Below are positions 24,370 through 33,687 of a stretch of DNA of 64,000 nt, in pieces; the first letter of the stretch is position 1; every line of letters starts with the position of its first letter. Source of the DNA: Duganella sp. BJB476 (GTDB lineage Bacteria; Pseudomonadota; Gammaproteobacteria; Burkholderiales; Burkholderiaceae_D); contig NZ_QVIO01000003.1 in NCBI RefSeq assembly GCF_003416895.1, positions 661,653-725,652 of the forward strand, given 5' to 3'. Position numbers and translations under genes: made by a program. The notes under the pieces were generated by a model. It worked only from the letters and a program-made list of their open reading frames with translations. It did no database searches and was not told the origin of the DNA.

Positions 24370-26895
24370 TTAGCTGATGGCGACGGCGGCCGAACCGGCC
24401 GTCACGGTGGCGGTGGTCACGCGGGCCACCACGCTGGTCGGCGCGTTGCCGCCCACCAGCTTGTTGACCTGCTTGAACTGCGCCACCAGCTTGCCCGGCG
24501 TGAGCGTGACCAGCGTGAAACCCTGCGCATCGGTGTTCAGATGCTTGATCCACGGGTTGTTGCCCAGGCCGGACAACTGCTGCGCCAGCGCCAGCAGCGA
24601 TACGCTGAAGTCGCTGCTCGCCTGCAGGCCCGCCAGCACCGCGCTGGTGGTCGGGTCCAGCTGCGCTTCCGGCAAGCCCTTCGCGCCCAATGCGCCGCGC
24701 ACCTGCACGCGGATCTGTTCCAGCAGGCTGGCCACGGTCGGCGTGGCCTTGCCCATGGTGTAGTCCAGCATGTTGATCGAGATGCTCAACGTGCCCAGGC
24801 CGGTGACCGGAATCGCCAGCGGGTAGGACACCAGCGCGGCGATGTCGCCCAGCGCCGACGCCGCGTCGCGCAGGTAGCTGAAGAACGAATCCGAGCTGAT
24901 GCCGGCCGACACCAGGTCCACCATCACCGGCGAACCGCCGCCGGTGGCGTCGAAGTCGTCGTTGACGGTGCCGGCGAAGAAGGCGTGGATGTCGCCGGTG
25001 ATCGCCACCACGTTGCCGATGCTGTTGGTCTTCAGGTGCGCCATCAGCGCCTTGCGCTCGCTGTTATAGCCGTCCCACTGGTCGCAGTTGAGCAGGAAGC
25101 GCGCGAAGAACGGCGCCAGCGCCGCCTTCTTGCCCGACGCCGCCACGAATGGCGAATCGATCTTCTTGGCCTGGATGTCCGGCTTGATGTAGCCGAAGGC
25201 GATGGTCTGGGCGGCGACGGCGGCGGTCCGCTGCGCCGCCGGGCGGCTGGAGCTGACCGCATTCATGGCGGCCACCGCGATGGTCGCCTGCTCCTTGCTC
25301 AAGCCTGCACCCACGGCATCGAACACCTGCCCATCCACCGCACTGCCGGTGGCCCATTGGATGTGATTGTACGCTGCCGAGGCGCCGGCTTGCGCCAGCG
25401 CCGGCGACGCGCCGGCTGTCGCGGCGCCAACAATCCCCGCCGCCAGCGGGAGATTGCCGCCGACCGCCGCCGTCGTGCTGCCGATCGATGCCGCGATGGT
25501 CGGCACCGCGTTCAGCGCCAGCAAGGTGGCGATGGCGTCCACGCCGTTCAGGCCCATGCGCAGCAGCGACACTTCATTGCCCCACAGTTTCCAGGTCGAG
25601 GTGGCGGCCTTCATCTTGTCCATCCACCACTGGCGCTGGGTGGCGCCCAGCATCGACACGGTGTCCAGCGGCGACGCCAGGCCGATGGTGGTGGCGCCGG
25701 CCATCTTCTGCGCTTCCACGGCGTTGAACACGTCCTGCTGCACCAGGTAGCGCGAGCCGATGCGGCCCAGCGGCAAGCCGGTGGCCGGATTGACCGACGA
25801 TTCCGGAATCACGTGGTCGTTGCGGTACAGGCGCTCGTCGGTCATCACCAGCTGCATCAGCTTACCGAACTGGAAGTCGCGGTAGATCTTGATGTTCTGG
25901 AAGCTGCTGGTGGCGGTGTCCAGGTTGACATCGGCCGGCATGTATTCGAACCAGGCCTGGTTGGCGTTGCGGCGGCGGCCGGTCTGGTGCAGGTCCGAAC
26001 CGTCGGTGGTGCTGAAGGTGCCGTCGTAGGTCTGCGCATCCTGCCAGGAATCGTCCGAGAACTCGTGGTCGTCCCAGATGGCGATGAAGGCGAAGCGCTC
26101 ATGCAGCGCCTGCAGGCGCGTATCGGTGCGATACTTCTTGTAGAGGTAGCGGTAGTCGGCCAGCGTGGTGGCGTACTTGGCGCCCGAGGTGCCGCTCTTG
26201 AAGGCGCCGTCCGGCAGCGTCAGCGCGTCATGGCGCGATTCCACCGCGCCGACCTGGAAGCTCTCGCCCACAGTCTCGTAGATGTAGTCGCCCAGGTGGA
26301 CGATGAAGTCCAGGTTCTCGCCGGCGATGCTGGTCATCGCGCCCCAGTGGTTGACGCTCCAGTCCTGGCAGGTCATGTAGGCGAATTGCAGCTGCGAGAC
26401 GTCGGCGTCGGCGGCCGGCGCGGTCTTGCAGCGGCCGACGTTGGAGCGCGTGTCGCCAGCGACGAACTGGTAGTAGTACACGGTGTTGGGATTCAGGCCG
26501 GTCACCTTGTGGCGCACGGTATTGTCGTATTGCGACTGCAAAGGCAGTTTGATGTCGACCACGGTGGCACCGCTGAGCGCGGTGCTACCGCCCAGGGCCG
26601 CGCCGTTGTCGGCGGCGGTCATCACCAGGCGGATGGCGCTGTCCGAGGCGGTCGGCGCGGGCGCCACGCCGTCTGCCGAGGCCGGCACGGCGCGGGTCCA
26701 CAGCATGATGCTGTCGCTGTGCGGATCGCCGGATGCTACGCTCTGCGGGAACTTCCAGGCGCCGCTGGCCAGCGGCAAATCGGTGGCACCATCGGCGGCT
26801 GCGGAGCTGCTACCGCCACAGGCAACCAGGCCGGCGCCCGAAGCGACCGAAACCGTAATAAAGCTGCCGTATTTGAGAAACTGCCTTCTATCCAT
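24370..26895 (-). CDS. PhoD-type alkaline phosphatase/phosphodiesterase
   Basis: An 841-residue protein with a signal beginning MDRRQFLKYGSF, close to a Tat signal, and VACGG that could also serve as a lipobox. PhoD N-terminal domain (about 50-150), then the metallophosphatase core with HLGDYIYE, WDDHEFSDD, and the late ITGDIHAFF. It hydrolyses phosphate esters outside the cytoplasm. It is much longer than the usual 520-560 residues because of an Ala/Gly-rich insertion (about 440-580) between the last two metal motifs and an extended C-terminus. Confidence 0.88.
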   Translation of the reverse strand: MDRRQFLKYGSFITVSVASGAGLVACGGSSSAAADGATDLPLASGAWKFPQSVASGDPHSDSIMLWTRAVPASADGVAPAPTASDSAIRLVMTAADNGAALGGSTALSGATVVDIKLPLQSQYDNTVRHKVTGLNPNTVYYYQFVAGDTRSNVGRCKTAPAADADVSQLQFAYMTCQDWSVNHWGAMTSIAGENLDFIVHLGDYIYETVGESFQVGAVESRHDALTLPDGAFKSGTSGAKYATTLADYRYLYKKYRTDTRLQALHERFAFIAIWDDHEFSDDSWQDAQTYDGTFSTTDGSDLHQTGRRRNANQAWFEYMPADVNLDTATSSFQNIKIYRDFQFGKLMQLVMTDERLYRNDHVIPESSVNPATGLPLGRIGSRYLVQQDVFNAVEAQKMAGATTIGLASPLDTVSMLGATQRQWWMDKMKAATSTWKLWGNEVSLLRMGLNGVDAIATLLALNAVPTIAASIGSTTAAVGGNLPLAAGIVGAATAGASPALAQAGASAAYNHIQWATGSAVDGQVFDAVGAGLSKEQATIAVAAMNAVSSSRPAAQRTAAVAAQTIAFGYIKPDIQAKKIDSPFVAASGKKAALAPFFARFLLNCDQWDGYNSERKALMAHLKTNSIGNVVAITGDIHAFFAGTVNDDFDATGGGSPVMVDLVSAGISSDSFFSYLRDAASALGDIAALVSYPLAIPVTGLGTLSISINMLDYTMGKATPTVASLLEQIRVQVRGALGAKGLPEAQLDPTTSAVLAGLQASSDFSVSLLALAQQLSGLGNNPWIKHLNTDAQGFTLVTLTPGKLVAQFKQVNKLVGGNAPTSVVARVTTATVTAGSAAVAIS

Positions 26896-27066
26896 GTCTG
26901 CTCCGCTTTTTTATAATGTGAAAAAGTAAATAGTAGCAGCAGGATATGACGGTTTCTCTACAAAAAGTGGAGGACCGCCTCTAGGAGTAACATTGTTCTA
27001 CTGCCTTAACATAATTTGACTTTCTTACACCTGTACACCGCCGATAATTACTGGCAAGCTCCACAA

Positions 27067-28176
27067 ATGAAACAATTGATACCCCCGACACTGCTTGCCC
27101 AGGCAAAAAAGATCCTGATCGTCACCCACATGGCGATCGGCGACTTCACTTACATGCAAATGTGCTTCCGCGCCTTGAAGCGCGCCCATCCGCACCTGGA
27201 GATCCACCTGTGGGTGGACGAGCGCCGGCGTTCGGCCAATCCCGAGGACTGGCCGCACCTGAAGAATTACTCGCTGTACGACTGGCTGGCCGCCAGCCCC
27301 TACATCGACAAGACCTACGACCAGAACTACAGCCCCGCCCTGCATGCGCAATCGATCGCCGAGGCGCGGCGCGAAGACTATCCGATCGTGGCCTCGCTGA
27401 CCCACATGGCTTGCCACCGCTATGCCAGGCTGACGCGGGAGATCAGTCCGCGCGGCTTCATCATCGGCCTGAAAAAGCAGAAATACCGCTTTTTCGAGCT
27501 GTCCAAAAAGCTCAGCATCCTGAAATTCAACGCCACCATTCCGCTCTACGAGTCGCAGGAGCGTGATGTGCCGCACGTGAGCGACATCTACGCGCAATGG
27601 TTCTCCAAGGCCTTCGGCCTCGACATCCCCAAGCTGGACCGCTACCCGGTGATCCACATCCCGGACCAATGGACGGCTTATGCGCGAGATCAACTGGCCA
27701 GCTGGGGGCTGAGCTCGCAGGTGGTCTTCATCAACACCTATTCAAAAGGCCCGGAGCGCTGCTGGCCGCTGGAGCGCGCGTTCGAGCTGATCAAGGAAAT
27801 GCGCAGCCATCCGCAATGGCGCGACGCTGGCTTTGTGGTCAACGTTGTGCCGGAAGACTTGCCGGCCGCGCGCGAGATTTACAAAAATGCAGCCTTGCCC
27901 GATACACATCTTTTCTCGGCGGTGGACAACTTCTTCCAGCTGCCCGCCATCCTCAGCCTGTGCAGCCTGATCGTCACCGTCGAGACCGCCGTGATGCACC
28001 TGGCGAACGCCGTGCACGTGCCGGTGATCGCCCTGATGCGTCAAAACAATCCGGAATGGGTGCCGATCGACCAGGAAAACAGCGCCGTGATCCTGGTCAA
28101 GGAGATGGACGCGTGGGTGACGAAAATCGAGTTGCCAGAGGTGATGGAAAAGGTTTTGAGTTGGCCCCTATGCTAG
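27067..28176 (+). CDS. Glycosyltransferase family 9 (heptosyltransferase-like)
   Basis: 369 residues from the ATG at 27067; a TTG at 27016 would add 17 residues. Two Rossmann-like halves are visible: ILIVTHMAIGDFTYMQMCFRALKRAHP at the start (the GDxxxxxPxxxxL region of GT9) and the donor-binding half with FINTYSKGPERCWPLERAFEL and SLIVTVETAVMHLANAVHVPVIALM. It transfers a sugar, probably to LPS core or a related glycan. It is divergent from the PhoD gene. Confidence 0.85.
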   Translation: MKQLIPPTLLAQAKKILIVTHMAIGDFTYMQMCFRALKRAHPHLEIHLWVDERRRSANPEDWPHLKNYSLYDWLAASPYIDKTYDQNYSPALHAQSIAEARREDYPIVASLTHMACHRYARLTREISPRGFIIGLKKQKYRFFELSKKLSILKFNATIPLYESQERDVPHVSDIYAQWFSKAFGLDIPKLDRYPVIHIPDQWTAYARDQLASWGLSSQVVFINTYSKGPERCWPLERAFELIKEMRSHPQWRDAGFVVNVVPEDLPAAREIYKNAALPDTHLFSAVDNFFQLPAILSLCSLIVTVETAVMHLANAVHVPVIALMRQNNPEWVPIDQENSAVILVKEMDAWVTKIELPEVMEKVLSWPLC

Positions 28177-28227
28177 AATACCGCCCTCACCGCACACCAA
28201 TGACATACCGCCGAAGGAAGACCGAAC

Positions 28228-28953
28228 ATGGCTGGACACAGCAAATGGGCCAATATCAAGCACAAAAAAGCAGCAACCGACGCTAAACGTGGCAAGATCT
28301 GGACCCGTCTCATCAAGGAAATCACCGTGGCTGCGCGCATGGGCGGCGGCGACCTGACCTCCAACCCGCGCCTGCGCCTGGCCATCGACAAGGCGGCCGA
28401 CGCCAATATGCCCAAGGATAACGTGCAACGCGCGATCACCCGCGGCACCGGCGGCGAGGACGGCGCGGCCTACGAAGAGGTTCGCTACGAAGGCTACGGC
28501 ATCGGCGGCGCGGCCGTCATCGTCGACTGCATGACCGACAACCGCGTGCGCACCGTGGCTGAAGTGCGTAACGCCTTCAACAAAAACGGCGGCAACATGG
28601 GCAACGAAGGCTCGGTGGCCTTCATGTTCAAGCACTGCGGCCAGTTCCTGTTCGCTCCGGGCACCAATGAAGACGCGCTGATGGAAGTGGCGCTGGAAGC
28701 CGGCGCCGAAGACGTGGTGGCCGACGACGAAGGCGGCTTCGAAGTGCTGTGCGGCCCGCACGACTTCGCGGCGGTCAAGGATGCGCTGGAAGCGGCGGGC
28801 TTCAAGGCCGAAGTGGCCGAGATCATCATGAAGCCGGCCACCGAAACCGTGTTCACCGGCGATAACGCCGTCAAGATGCAAAAACTGCTGGACGCGTTGG
28901 AAGCGCTGGACGATGTCCAGGAAGTCTATTCCAACACGCTGATCGAAGACTGA
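28228..28953 (+). CDS. yebC: YebC/PmpR family regulator (TACO1-like)
   Basis: A 241-residue protein of normal length. The N-terminus AGHSKWANIKHKKAATDAKRGK is the family signature, followed by the GG-rich EDGAAYEEVRYEGYGIGGAA segment. YebC proteins act as transcription regulators or, in later work, translation factors that ease stalling on proline runs. GGAAG upstream supports the start. It begins a co-oriented run to rng. Confidence 0.96.
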   Translation: MAGHSKWANIKHKKAATDAKRGKIWTRLIKEITVAARMGGGDLTSNPRLRLAIDKAADANMPKDNVQRAITRGTGGEDGAAYEEVRYEGYGIGGAAVIVDCMTDNRVRTVAEVRNAFNKNGGNMGNEGSVAFMFKHCGQFLFAPGTNEDALMEVALEAGAEDVVADDEGGFEVLCGPHDFAAVKDALEAAGFKAEVAEIIMKPATETVFTGDNAVKMQKLLDALEALDDVQEVYSNTLIED

Positions 28954-28959
28954 GGATTT

Positions 28960-30228
28960 ATGAAAATATTGGTAGTCGGCTCCGGCGGCCGTGAACATGC
29001 GCTGGCTTGGAAATTGGCGCAATCGGAACGTATCCAGATGGTGTATGTCGCTCCTGGCAACGGCGGTACCGCGCGCGATTCGCGCCTGGTCAACGTCAAC
29101 ATCACGGACCTGCATGAACTGGCGACCTTCGTCGAGCAGGAGCACATCGGCCTGACCGTGGTCGGTCCCGAGACCCCGCTGGCCGGCGGCATCGTCAACC
29201 TGTTCCGCGCGCGTGGCCTGAAAGTGTTCGGCCCTACCAAGGAAGCGGCCCAGCTGGAGTCGTCGAAAGACTTCGCCAAGGCCTTCATGCAGCGCCACGG
29301 CATCCCGACCGCCAAGTACCAGACCTTCTCGGACGTCGCGCAAGCGCACGCCTACATAGCCGCCAACGGCGCACCGATCGTCATCAAGGCCGACGGCCTC
29401 GCCGCCGGCAAAGGCGTGGTGGTGGCGATGTCGCTGGAAGAAGCCCACCAGGCGGTGGACGACATGCTGGCCGATAACCGCTTCGGCGACGCCGGCGCCC
29501 GCATCGTCATCGAGGAATTCCTGGCCGGCGAGGAAGCCAGCTTCATCGTCATGTGCGACGGCAAGAACATCCTGCCGCTGGCCACCAGCCAGGACCACAA
29601 GCGCCTCAAGGACAACGACGAAGGCCCGAACACCGGCGGCATGGGTGCTTACTCCCCTGCGCCTATCGTCACGCCGGCCATGCATGCCCGCGTGATGCGC
29701 GAGATCATCAACCCTACCATCGCCGGCATGGCGAAGGACGGCATCGTCTTCACCGGCTTCCTGTACGCCGGCCTGATGATCGACGCCCAGGGCAATCCGC
29801 GCACCCTGGAATTCAACTGCCGCATGGGCGACCCTGAGACGCAACCGATCATGTCGCGCCTGAAGACCGACCTGGTGACGGTGATGGAACACGCCGTCCA
29901 CGGCACCCTGGACCAGGTCGAACTGGAATGGGACCGCCGCACCGCCGTCGGCGTGGTGCTGGCAGCGGCCGGCTACCCGGACGCGCCGCTGAAAGGCGCC
30001 GTGATCGACGGCATCCCGGCCGAAACGCCGGAATCGGTGACCTTCCACGCCGGCACCGCCGACATGGCCGGCCAGCTGCAAGTGACCGGCGGCCGCGTGC
30101 TGTGCGTGGTCGGCCTGGGCGACAGCATCAAGATCGCCCAGAAGCAGGCTTACGAAGTGGTCGACCAGATTTCGTTCGACGGCATGCAGTGCCGCCGCGA
30201 TATCGGCTGGCGCGGCCTCAAGCATTAG
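28960..30228 (+). CDS. purD: Phosphoribosylamine-glycine ligase
   Basis: A 422-residue ATP-grasp enzyme for the second step of de novo purine synthesis (PRA + glycine + ATP to GAR). Signature blocks: VVGSGGREHALAWKLAQS at the start, GPETPLAGGIVN, the ATP-grasp core IVIKADGLAAGKGVVVA, and EEFLAGEEASFI. It is six bases downstream of yebC and six upstream of hemF, so co-transcribed. Confidence 0.97.
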   Translation: MKILVVGSGGREHALAWKLAQSERIQMVYVAPGNGGTARDSRLVNVNITDLHELATFVEQEHIGLTVVGPETPLAGGIVNLFRARGLKVFGPTKEAAQLESSKDFAKAFMQRHGIPTAKYQTFSDVAQAHAYIAANGAPIVIKADGLAAGKGVVVAMSLEEAHQAVDDMLADNRFGDAGARIVIEEFLAGEEASFIVMCDGKNILPLATSQDHKRLKDNDEGPNTGGMGAYSPAPIVTPAMHARVMREIINPTIAGMAKDGIVFTGFLYAGLMIDAQGNPRTLEFNCRMGDPETQPIMSRLKTDLVTVMEHAVHGTLDQVELEWDRRTAVGVVLAAAGYPDAPLKGAVIDGIPAETPESVTFHAGTADMAGQLQVTGGRVLCVVGLGDSIKIAQKQAYEVVDQISFDGMQCRRDIGWRGLKH

Positions 30229-30234
30229 GATAAG

Positions 30235-31149
30235 ATGTCGTCCTTTCCGAACCCTTCCGCCGTCAAGGCCTACCTGCTCGGCCTGCAAGATCGTATCGTG
30301 CAGGCGCTGGAGGCCGTCGACGGCAAGCCTTTCCTGCGCGACGCGTGGGACCGGCCCGAGGGTGGTGGCGGCATTTCGCGCCTGATCGAGGAAGGCAACG
30401 TCATCGAACGTGGCGGCGTCAACTTCTCGCACGTGATGGGCGCCAAGCTGCCGCCATCGGCGTCGGCGCACCGTCCCGACCTCGGCGGCCAGCCGTGGGA
30501 AGCGATGGGCGTGTCGCTGGTGATCCATCCCCGCAATCCGTATGCGCCGACGGTGCACATGAACGTGCGCTTCTTCACCACGACCACCGCCGACGGCGAA
30601 CCGGCGTGGTGGTTCGGCGGCGGCATGGACCTGACGCCCTACTACGGCGACCAGCAAGATGTGAAGCACTTCCACCAGGCTTGCGCCGATGCGCTACAGC
30701 CGTTTGGCGCCGAGCTGTACCCGCGCTTTAAAAAATGGTGCGACGAATATTTTTACCTGAAACACCGCCAGGAAGCGCGCGGCGTCGGCGGCGTCTTCTT
30801 CGATGACTTTAACGAAGCGGGCTTCGAGCAGAGTTTCGCCATGATGCAAAGCGTCGGCGACGCTTTCCTCAAGGCCTACCAGCCCATCCTGGAACGCCGC
30901 AAGGACACGCCGTACGGCGAACGCGAACGCGACTTCCAGGCCTATCGCCGTGGACGTTACGTCGAGTTCAACCTGGTGTTCGACCGCGGCACGCTGTTCG
31001 GCCTGCAATCGGGCGGACGCACCGAGGCGATCCTGATGTCGATGCCGCCCATCGTCAAATGGCGCTATCGCTGGGAGCCCGAGGCCGGCACGCCGGAAGC
31101 GGCGCTGTACAGCGATTTCCTGCCGCATCGCGACTGGCTCGCCGCGTGA
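30235..31149 (+). CDS. hemF: Oxygen-dependent coproporphyrinogen III oxidase
   Basis: A 304-residue enzyme decarboxylating coproporphyrinogen III to protoporphyrinogen IX with O2. The signature WWFGGGMDLTPYYGDQQDVKHFHQ and the block RQEARGVGGVFFDDFNE are intact. Its stop is two bases before the nadD start, so translation is probably coupled. Confidence 0.97.
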   Translation: MSSFPNPSAVKAYLLGLQDRIVQALEAVDGKPFLRDAWDRPEGGGGISRLIEEGNVIERGGVNFSHVMGAKLPPSASAHRPDLGGQPWEAMGVSLVIHPRNPYAPTVHMNVRFFTTTTADGEPAWWFGGGMDLTPYYGDQQDVKHFHQACADALQPFGAELYPRFKKWCDEYFYLKHRQEARGVGGVFFDDFNEAGFEQSFAMMQSVGDAFLKAYQPILERRKDTPYGERERDFQAYRRGRYVEFNLVFDRGTLFGLQSGGRTEAILMSMPPIVKWRYRWEPEAGTPEAALYSDFLPHRDWLAA

Positions 31150-31151
31150 CG

Positions 31152-31811
31152 ATGGCCTGCCGCGTCGCACTGCTGGGAGGCAGCTACGATCCGGTGCATC
31201 ATGGTCATGTGGCTCTGGGCGCGCACTTTGCGCAGCTGCTGCAAGTAGACCAGTTGCGCGTGATCCCCGCCGGCCTGCCATGGCAGAAGTCCACCCTGAA
31301 GGCGACGCCGCGCCAGCGCGCCGAGATGGTGGCGCTGGCCTTTGCCGGTTCCGCATACGACGTCGTGGTCGACATGCAGGAAATCGAACGCGGCGAACAG
31401 GGACTGGCCACCTACACGATAGACACGCTGCGCCAGGTGCGCGCCGAGCTGGGCCCGTCGGCCTCCATCGCTTTCCTGATGGGCGCCGACCAGCTGCAAC
31501 GGCTCGATACCTGGCATGAATGGCAGGCGCTGTTCGACTACGCCCATATCTGCGTAGCCGCCCGCCCCGGCTTTAACCTGGCCACCGCCGGCCTTCCGCC
31601 GGCAGTGGCCGAGGCGTTTTCCCGCCGTCTGGGAACGCCTGAACAAATCCGCAACACGCCGCACGGTCTGACTTATCTGGCACAAGACTTCGCGGTGGAT
31701 ATCTCCGCCACCGAAATACGTGCGGCATTACAACGGGGGGATAGCGCAAACTCGCTTATCCCGCCGCTAGTGCTAGACTATATTGAACAACATAATCTAT
31801 ACAAAAGCTAA
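31152..31811 (+). CDS. nadD: Nicotinate-nucleotide adenylyltransferase
   Basis: 219 residues from the ATG at 31152; an earlier in-frame start overlaps hemF and is not family-like. The nucleotidylyltransferase motif GGSYDPVHHGHVALG and the C-terminal ISATEIR are present. It makes nicotinic acid adenine dinucleotide in NAD synthesis. The stop abuts the rsfS start. Confidence 0.95.
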   Translation: MACRVALLGGSYDPVHHGHVALGAHFAQLLQVDQLRVIPAGLPWQKSTLKATPRQRAEMVALAFAGSAYDVVVDMQEIERGEQGLATYTIDTLRQVRAELGPSASIAFLMGADQLQRLDTWHEWQALFDYAHICVAARPGFNLATAGLPPAVAEAFSRRLGTPEQIRNTPHGLTYLAQDFAVDISATEIRAALQRGDSANSLIPPLVLDYIEQHNLYKS

Positions 31812-32501
31812 ATGGACATCAAAAAACTGCAATCCCTCGTCGTTGACGCCCTCGAAGACGTCAAGGCCCAAGATATCGCCCTGTTCGATACCACCCACCT
31901 GACCAGCTTGTTCGACCGGATCGCCATTGCCTCCGGTACCTCCAACCGCCAAACCAAGGCGCTGGCCGCCTCGGTGCGCGACAAGGTCAAGGCCGCCGGC
32001 GGCGACGTCTACGGCATGGAAGGCGAGGACACCGGTGAATGGGTGCTGGTCGACCTGGGCGACATGATCGTCCACATCATGCAGGCGCCGATCCGCGCCT
32101 ACTACCGCCTGGAAGAGCTGTGGGGCGACAAGCCGGTCAAGGTCGGCGCCGCCAAGCGCAAGTCCACCGCCGAAGGCGAAGCCGCCGACGCGCCGAAGAA
32201 AGTCAGCAGCCACATGGCCGCCGGCAAAGCCGCGGTCGACGTCAAGCCGGTGATCGAGAAGAAAACCCCGGCCCGCAAAGCCGCCGCAGCCAAACCGGCC
32301 GCCGCCGCGAAAAAGCCGGCCGCCAAGAAGGCAGCCGCTGTGCCAGCCGGTAAAACCATCAAGGTCGGCAAGACCAAGTCCGCCGTCGCCGCCGCCGAAG
32401 TGCTGAAGGCCCTGCCGCCTAAGCGCAAGGTCGCCAAGCCTAAGGCCGACGAAGCGCCGGTCAAGACCGTCATCAAGCGTATCAAAAAAGTCGAAGAGTA
32501 A
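31812..32501 (+). CDS. rsfS: Ribosomal silencing factor RsfS with long basic tail
   Basis: A 229-residue protein. Residues 1-110 are the RsfS/DUF143 domain (DIALFDTTHLTSLFDRIAIASGTSNRQ, GEDTGEWVLVDLGDMIVHIMQAPIRAYYRLEELW), which binds L14 and blocks subunit joining. Residues about 125-229 are an added Lys/Ala/Pro-rich tail (repeated AAKPAA, KKPAAKKAAA) like a histone-H1 or nucleic-acid-binding tail. Typical RsfS is 105-130 residues. It is in the usual nadD-rsfS-rlmH order. Confidence 0.93.
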   Translation: MDIKKLQSLVVDALEDVKAQDIALFDTTHLTSLFDRIAIASGTSNRQTKALAASVRDKVKAAGGDVYGMEGEDTGEWVLVDLGDMIVHIMQAPIRAYYRLEELWGDKPVKVGAAKRKSTAEGEAADAPKKVSSHMAAGKAAVDVKPVIEKKTPARKAAAAKPAAAAKKPAAKKAAAVPAGKTIKVGKTKSAVAAAEVLKALPPKRKVAKPKADEAPVKTVIKRIKKVEE

Positions 32502-32507
32502 TCAGGC

Positions 32508-32978
32508 ATGCAGCTGATCATCGCTGCGGTCGGCCATAAAATGCCGGCCTGGATAGAAACGGGCTTCGCCGAATACGCGAAGCGCATGCCGCCTGAACTG
32601 AAGATCGTGCTGAAGGAAATCAAGCCGGTCGACCGTTCGGGCAGCAAGACCGCCGCCACCGCGATGGCGCTCGAACGCGAGCGCATCGAGGCGGCGCTGC
32701 CCAAATCCGTCCGCATCATTGCGCTCGACGAACGCGGCAAGGACCTGACCTCGGTCGGCCTGTCGCAGCAGCTGGAAGCCTGGCAGCAGGATGGCCGCGA
32801 CACGGCCTTCCTGATCGGCGGCGCCGATGGCCTCGATCCCGAGCTGAAGGCCCGCGCCGAAGGCTTGATACGGATTTCCAGTATGACGCTGCCGCATGGT
32901 ATGGTACGGGTAATGCTGGCGGAACAGCTGTACCGTGCCTGGTCGATTACCCAGAACCACCCGTATCACCGCGTTTAA
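32508..32978 (+). CDS. rlmH: 23S rRNA pseudouridine-1915 N3-methyltransferase
   Basis: A 156-residue SPOUT methyltransferase. The C-terminal knot is intact: FLIGGADGLDPELKARAE, SMTLPHGMVRVMLAEQLYRAWSITQNHPYHR. It methylates pseudouridine 1915 of helix 69. It is six bases downstream of rsfS. Confidence 0.97.
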   Translation: MQLIIAAVGHKMPAWIETGFAEYAKRMPPELKIVLKEIKPVDRSGSKTAATAMALERERIEAALPKSVRIIALDERGKDLTSVGLSQQLEAWQQDGRDTAFLIGGADGLDPELKARAEGLIRISSMTLPHGMVRVMLAEQLYRAWSITQNHPYHRV

Positions 32979-32989
32979 AACAAAACTAT

Positions 32990-33610
32990 ATGAAACCGGT
33001 CGACAAAAAGATTTATCTCGCTTCCAAGAGCCCGCGCCGGCGCGAACTGCTGCGCCAGGTCGGCATCGACTTTGAGTTGCTGCTGCTGCGCAGCGACGGC
33101 CCGCGCGGTCCCGACGTCACCGAAGAGGTACTGCCCGGCGAGGCGCCACTCGATTACGTGTCGCGCGTGGCGCGCGAGAAGGCCGCGTTTGCGGCCGACC
33201 TGGTGGTCAAGCGCCGCATGGCGCCGCGCGCCGTGCTGGCGGCCGACACCACCGTCACCATCGACGGCGCCATCCTCGGCAAGCCGGCCACGCCCAACGA
33301 AGCCATCGCCATGCTGCAGCAGCTGTCCGGCCGCACCCACCAGGTGCTGACCGCGATCGCCGTACACTCGGCCGATTTCGCCGGCCAGATCACCCAGGTG
33401 TCGGACGTGCGCTTCGGCGTGCTGTCGCCGGCCGCCATCGCCGCCTACTGCGCCACCTCGGAACCCTACGACAAGGCCGGCGGCTACGGCATCCAGGGCC
33501 CGGCCGCACAGTTCATCGAACACATCACCGGCAGCCATTCCGGCATCATGGGCCTGCCGCTGTACGAGACCGCACAGCTGCTGCGGCAAGCAGGTTTGCC
33601 GCTACCCTGA
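32990..33610 (+). CDS. maf: Maf-like nucleoside triphosphate pyrophosphatase
   Basis: A 206-residue protein with the Maf signature LASKSPRRRELLRQVGIDFE at the N-terminus and AADTTVTIDGAILGKPATPNEA further on. The EPYDKAGGYGIQG block fits YhdE/dTTP-UTP pyrophosphatases, which remove modified or non-canonical nucleotides. It is co-oriented with rlmH and rng. Confidence 0.94.
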   Translation: MKPVDKKIYLASKSPRRRELLRQVGIDFELLLLRSDGPRGPDVTEEVLPGEAPLDYVSRVAREKAAFAADLVVKRRMAPRAVLAADTTVTIDGAILGKPATPNEAIAMLQQLSGRTHQVLTAIAVHSADFAGQITQVSDVRFGVLSPAAIAAYCATSEPYDKAGGYGIQGPAAQFIEHITGSHSGIMGLPLYETAQLLRQAGLPLP

Positions 33611-33687
33611 GCGGCGTGTATGATCGTCGTTCAGCCACAGCGATTACAGAAGCCGCAGTTTTAAAAAACCAGCGGCCCCTGAGACAA

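Noticed and set aside
23854..26916. Long plus-strand frame spanning the PhoD gene and part of the EamA gene
   Set aside because: It spans two real genes in antisense and lacks domains and a ribosome-binding site.
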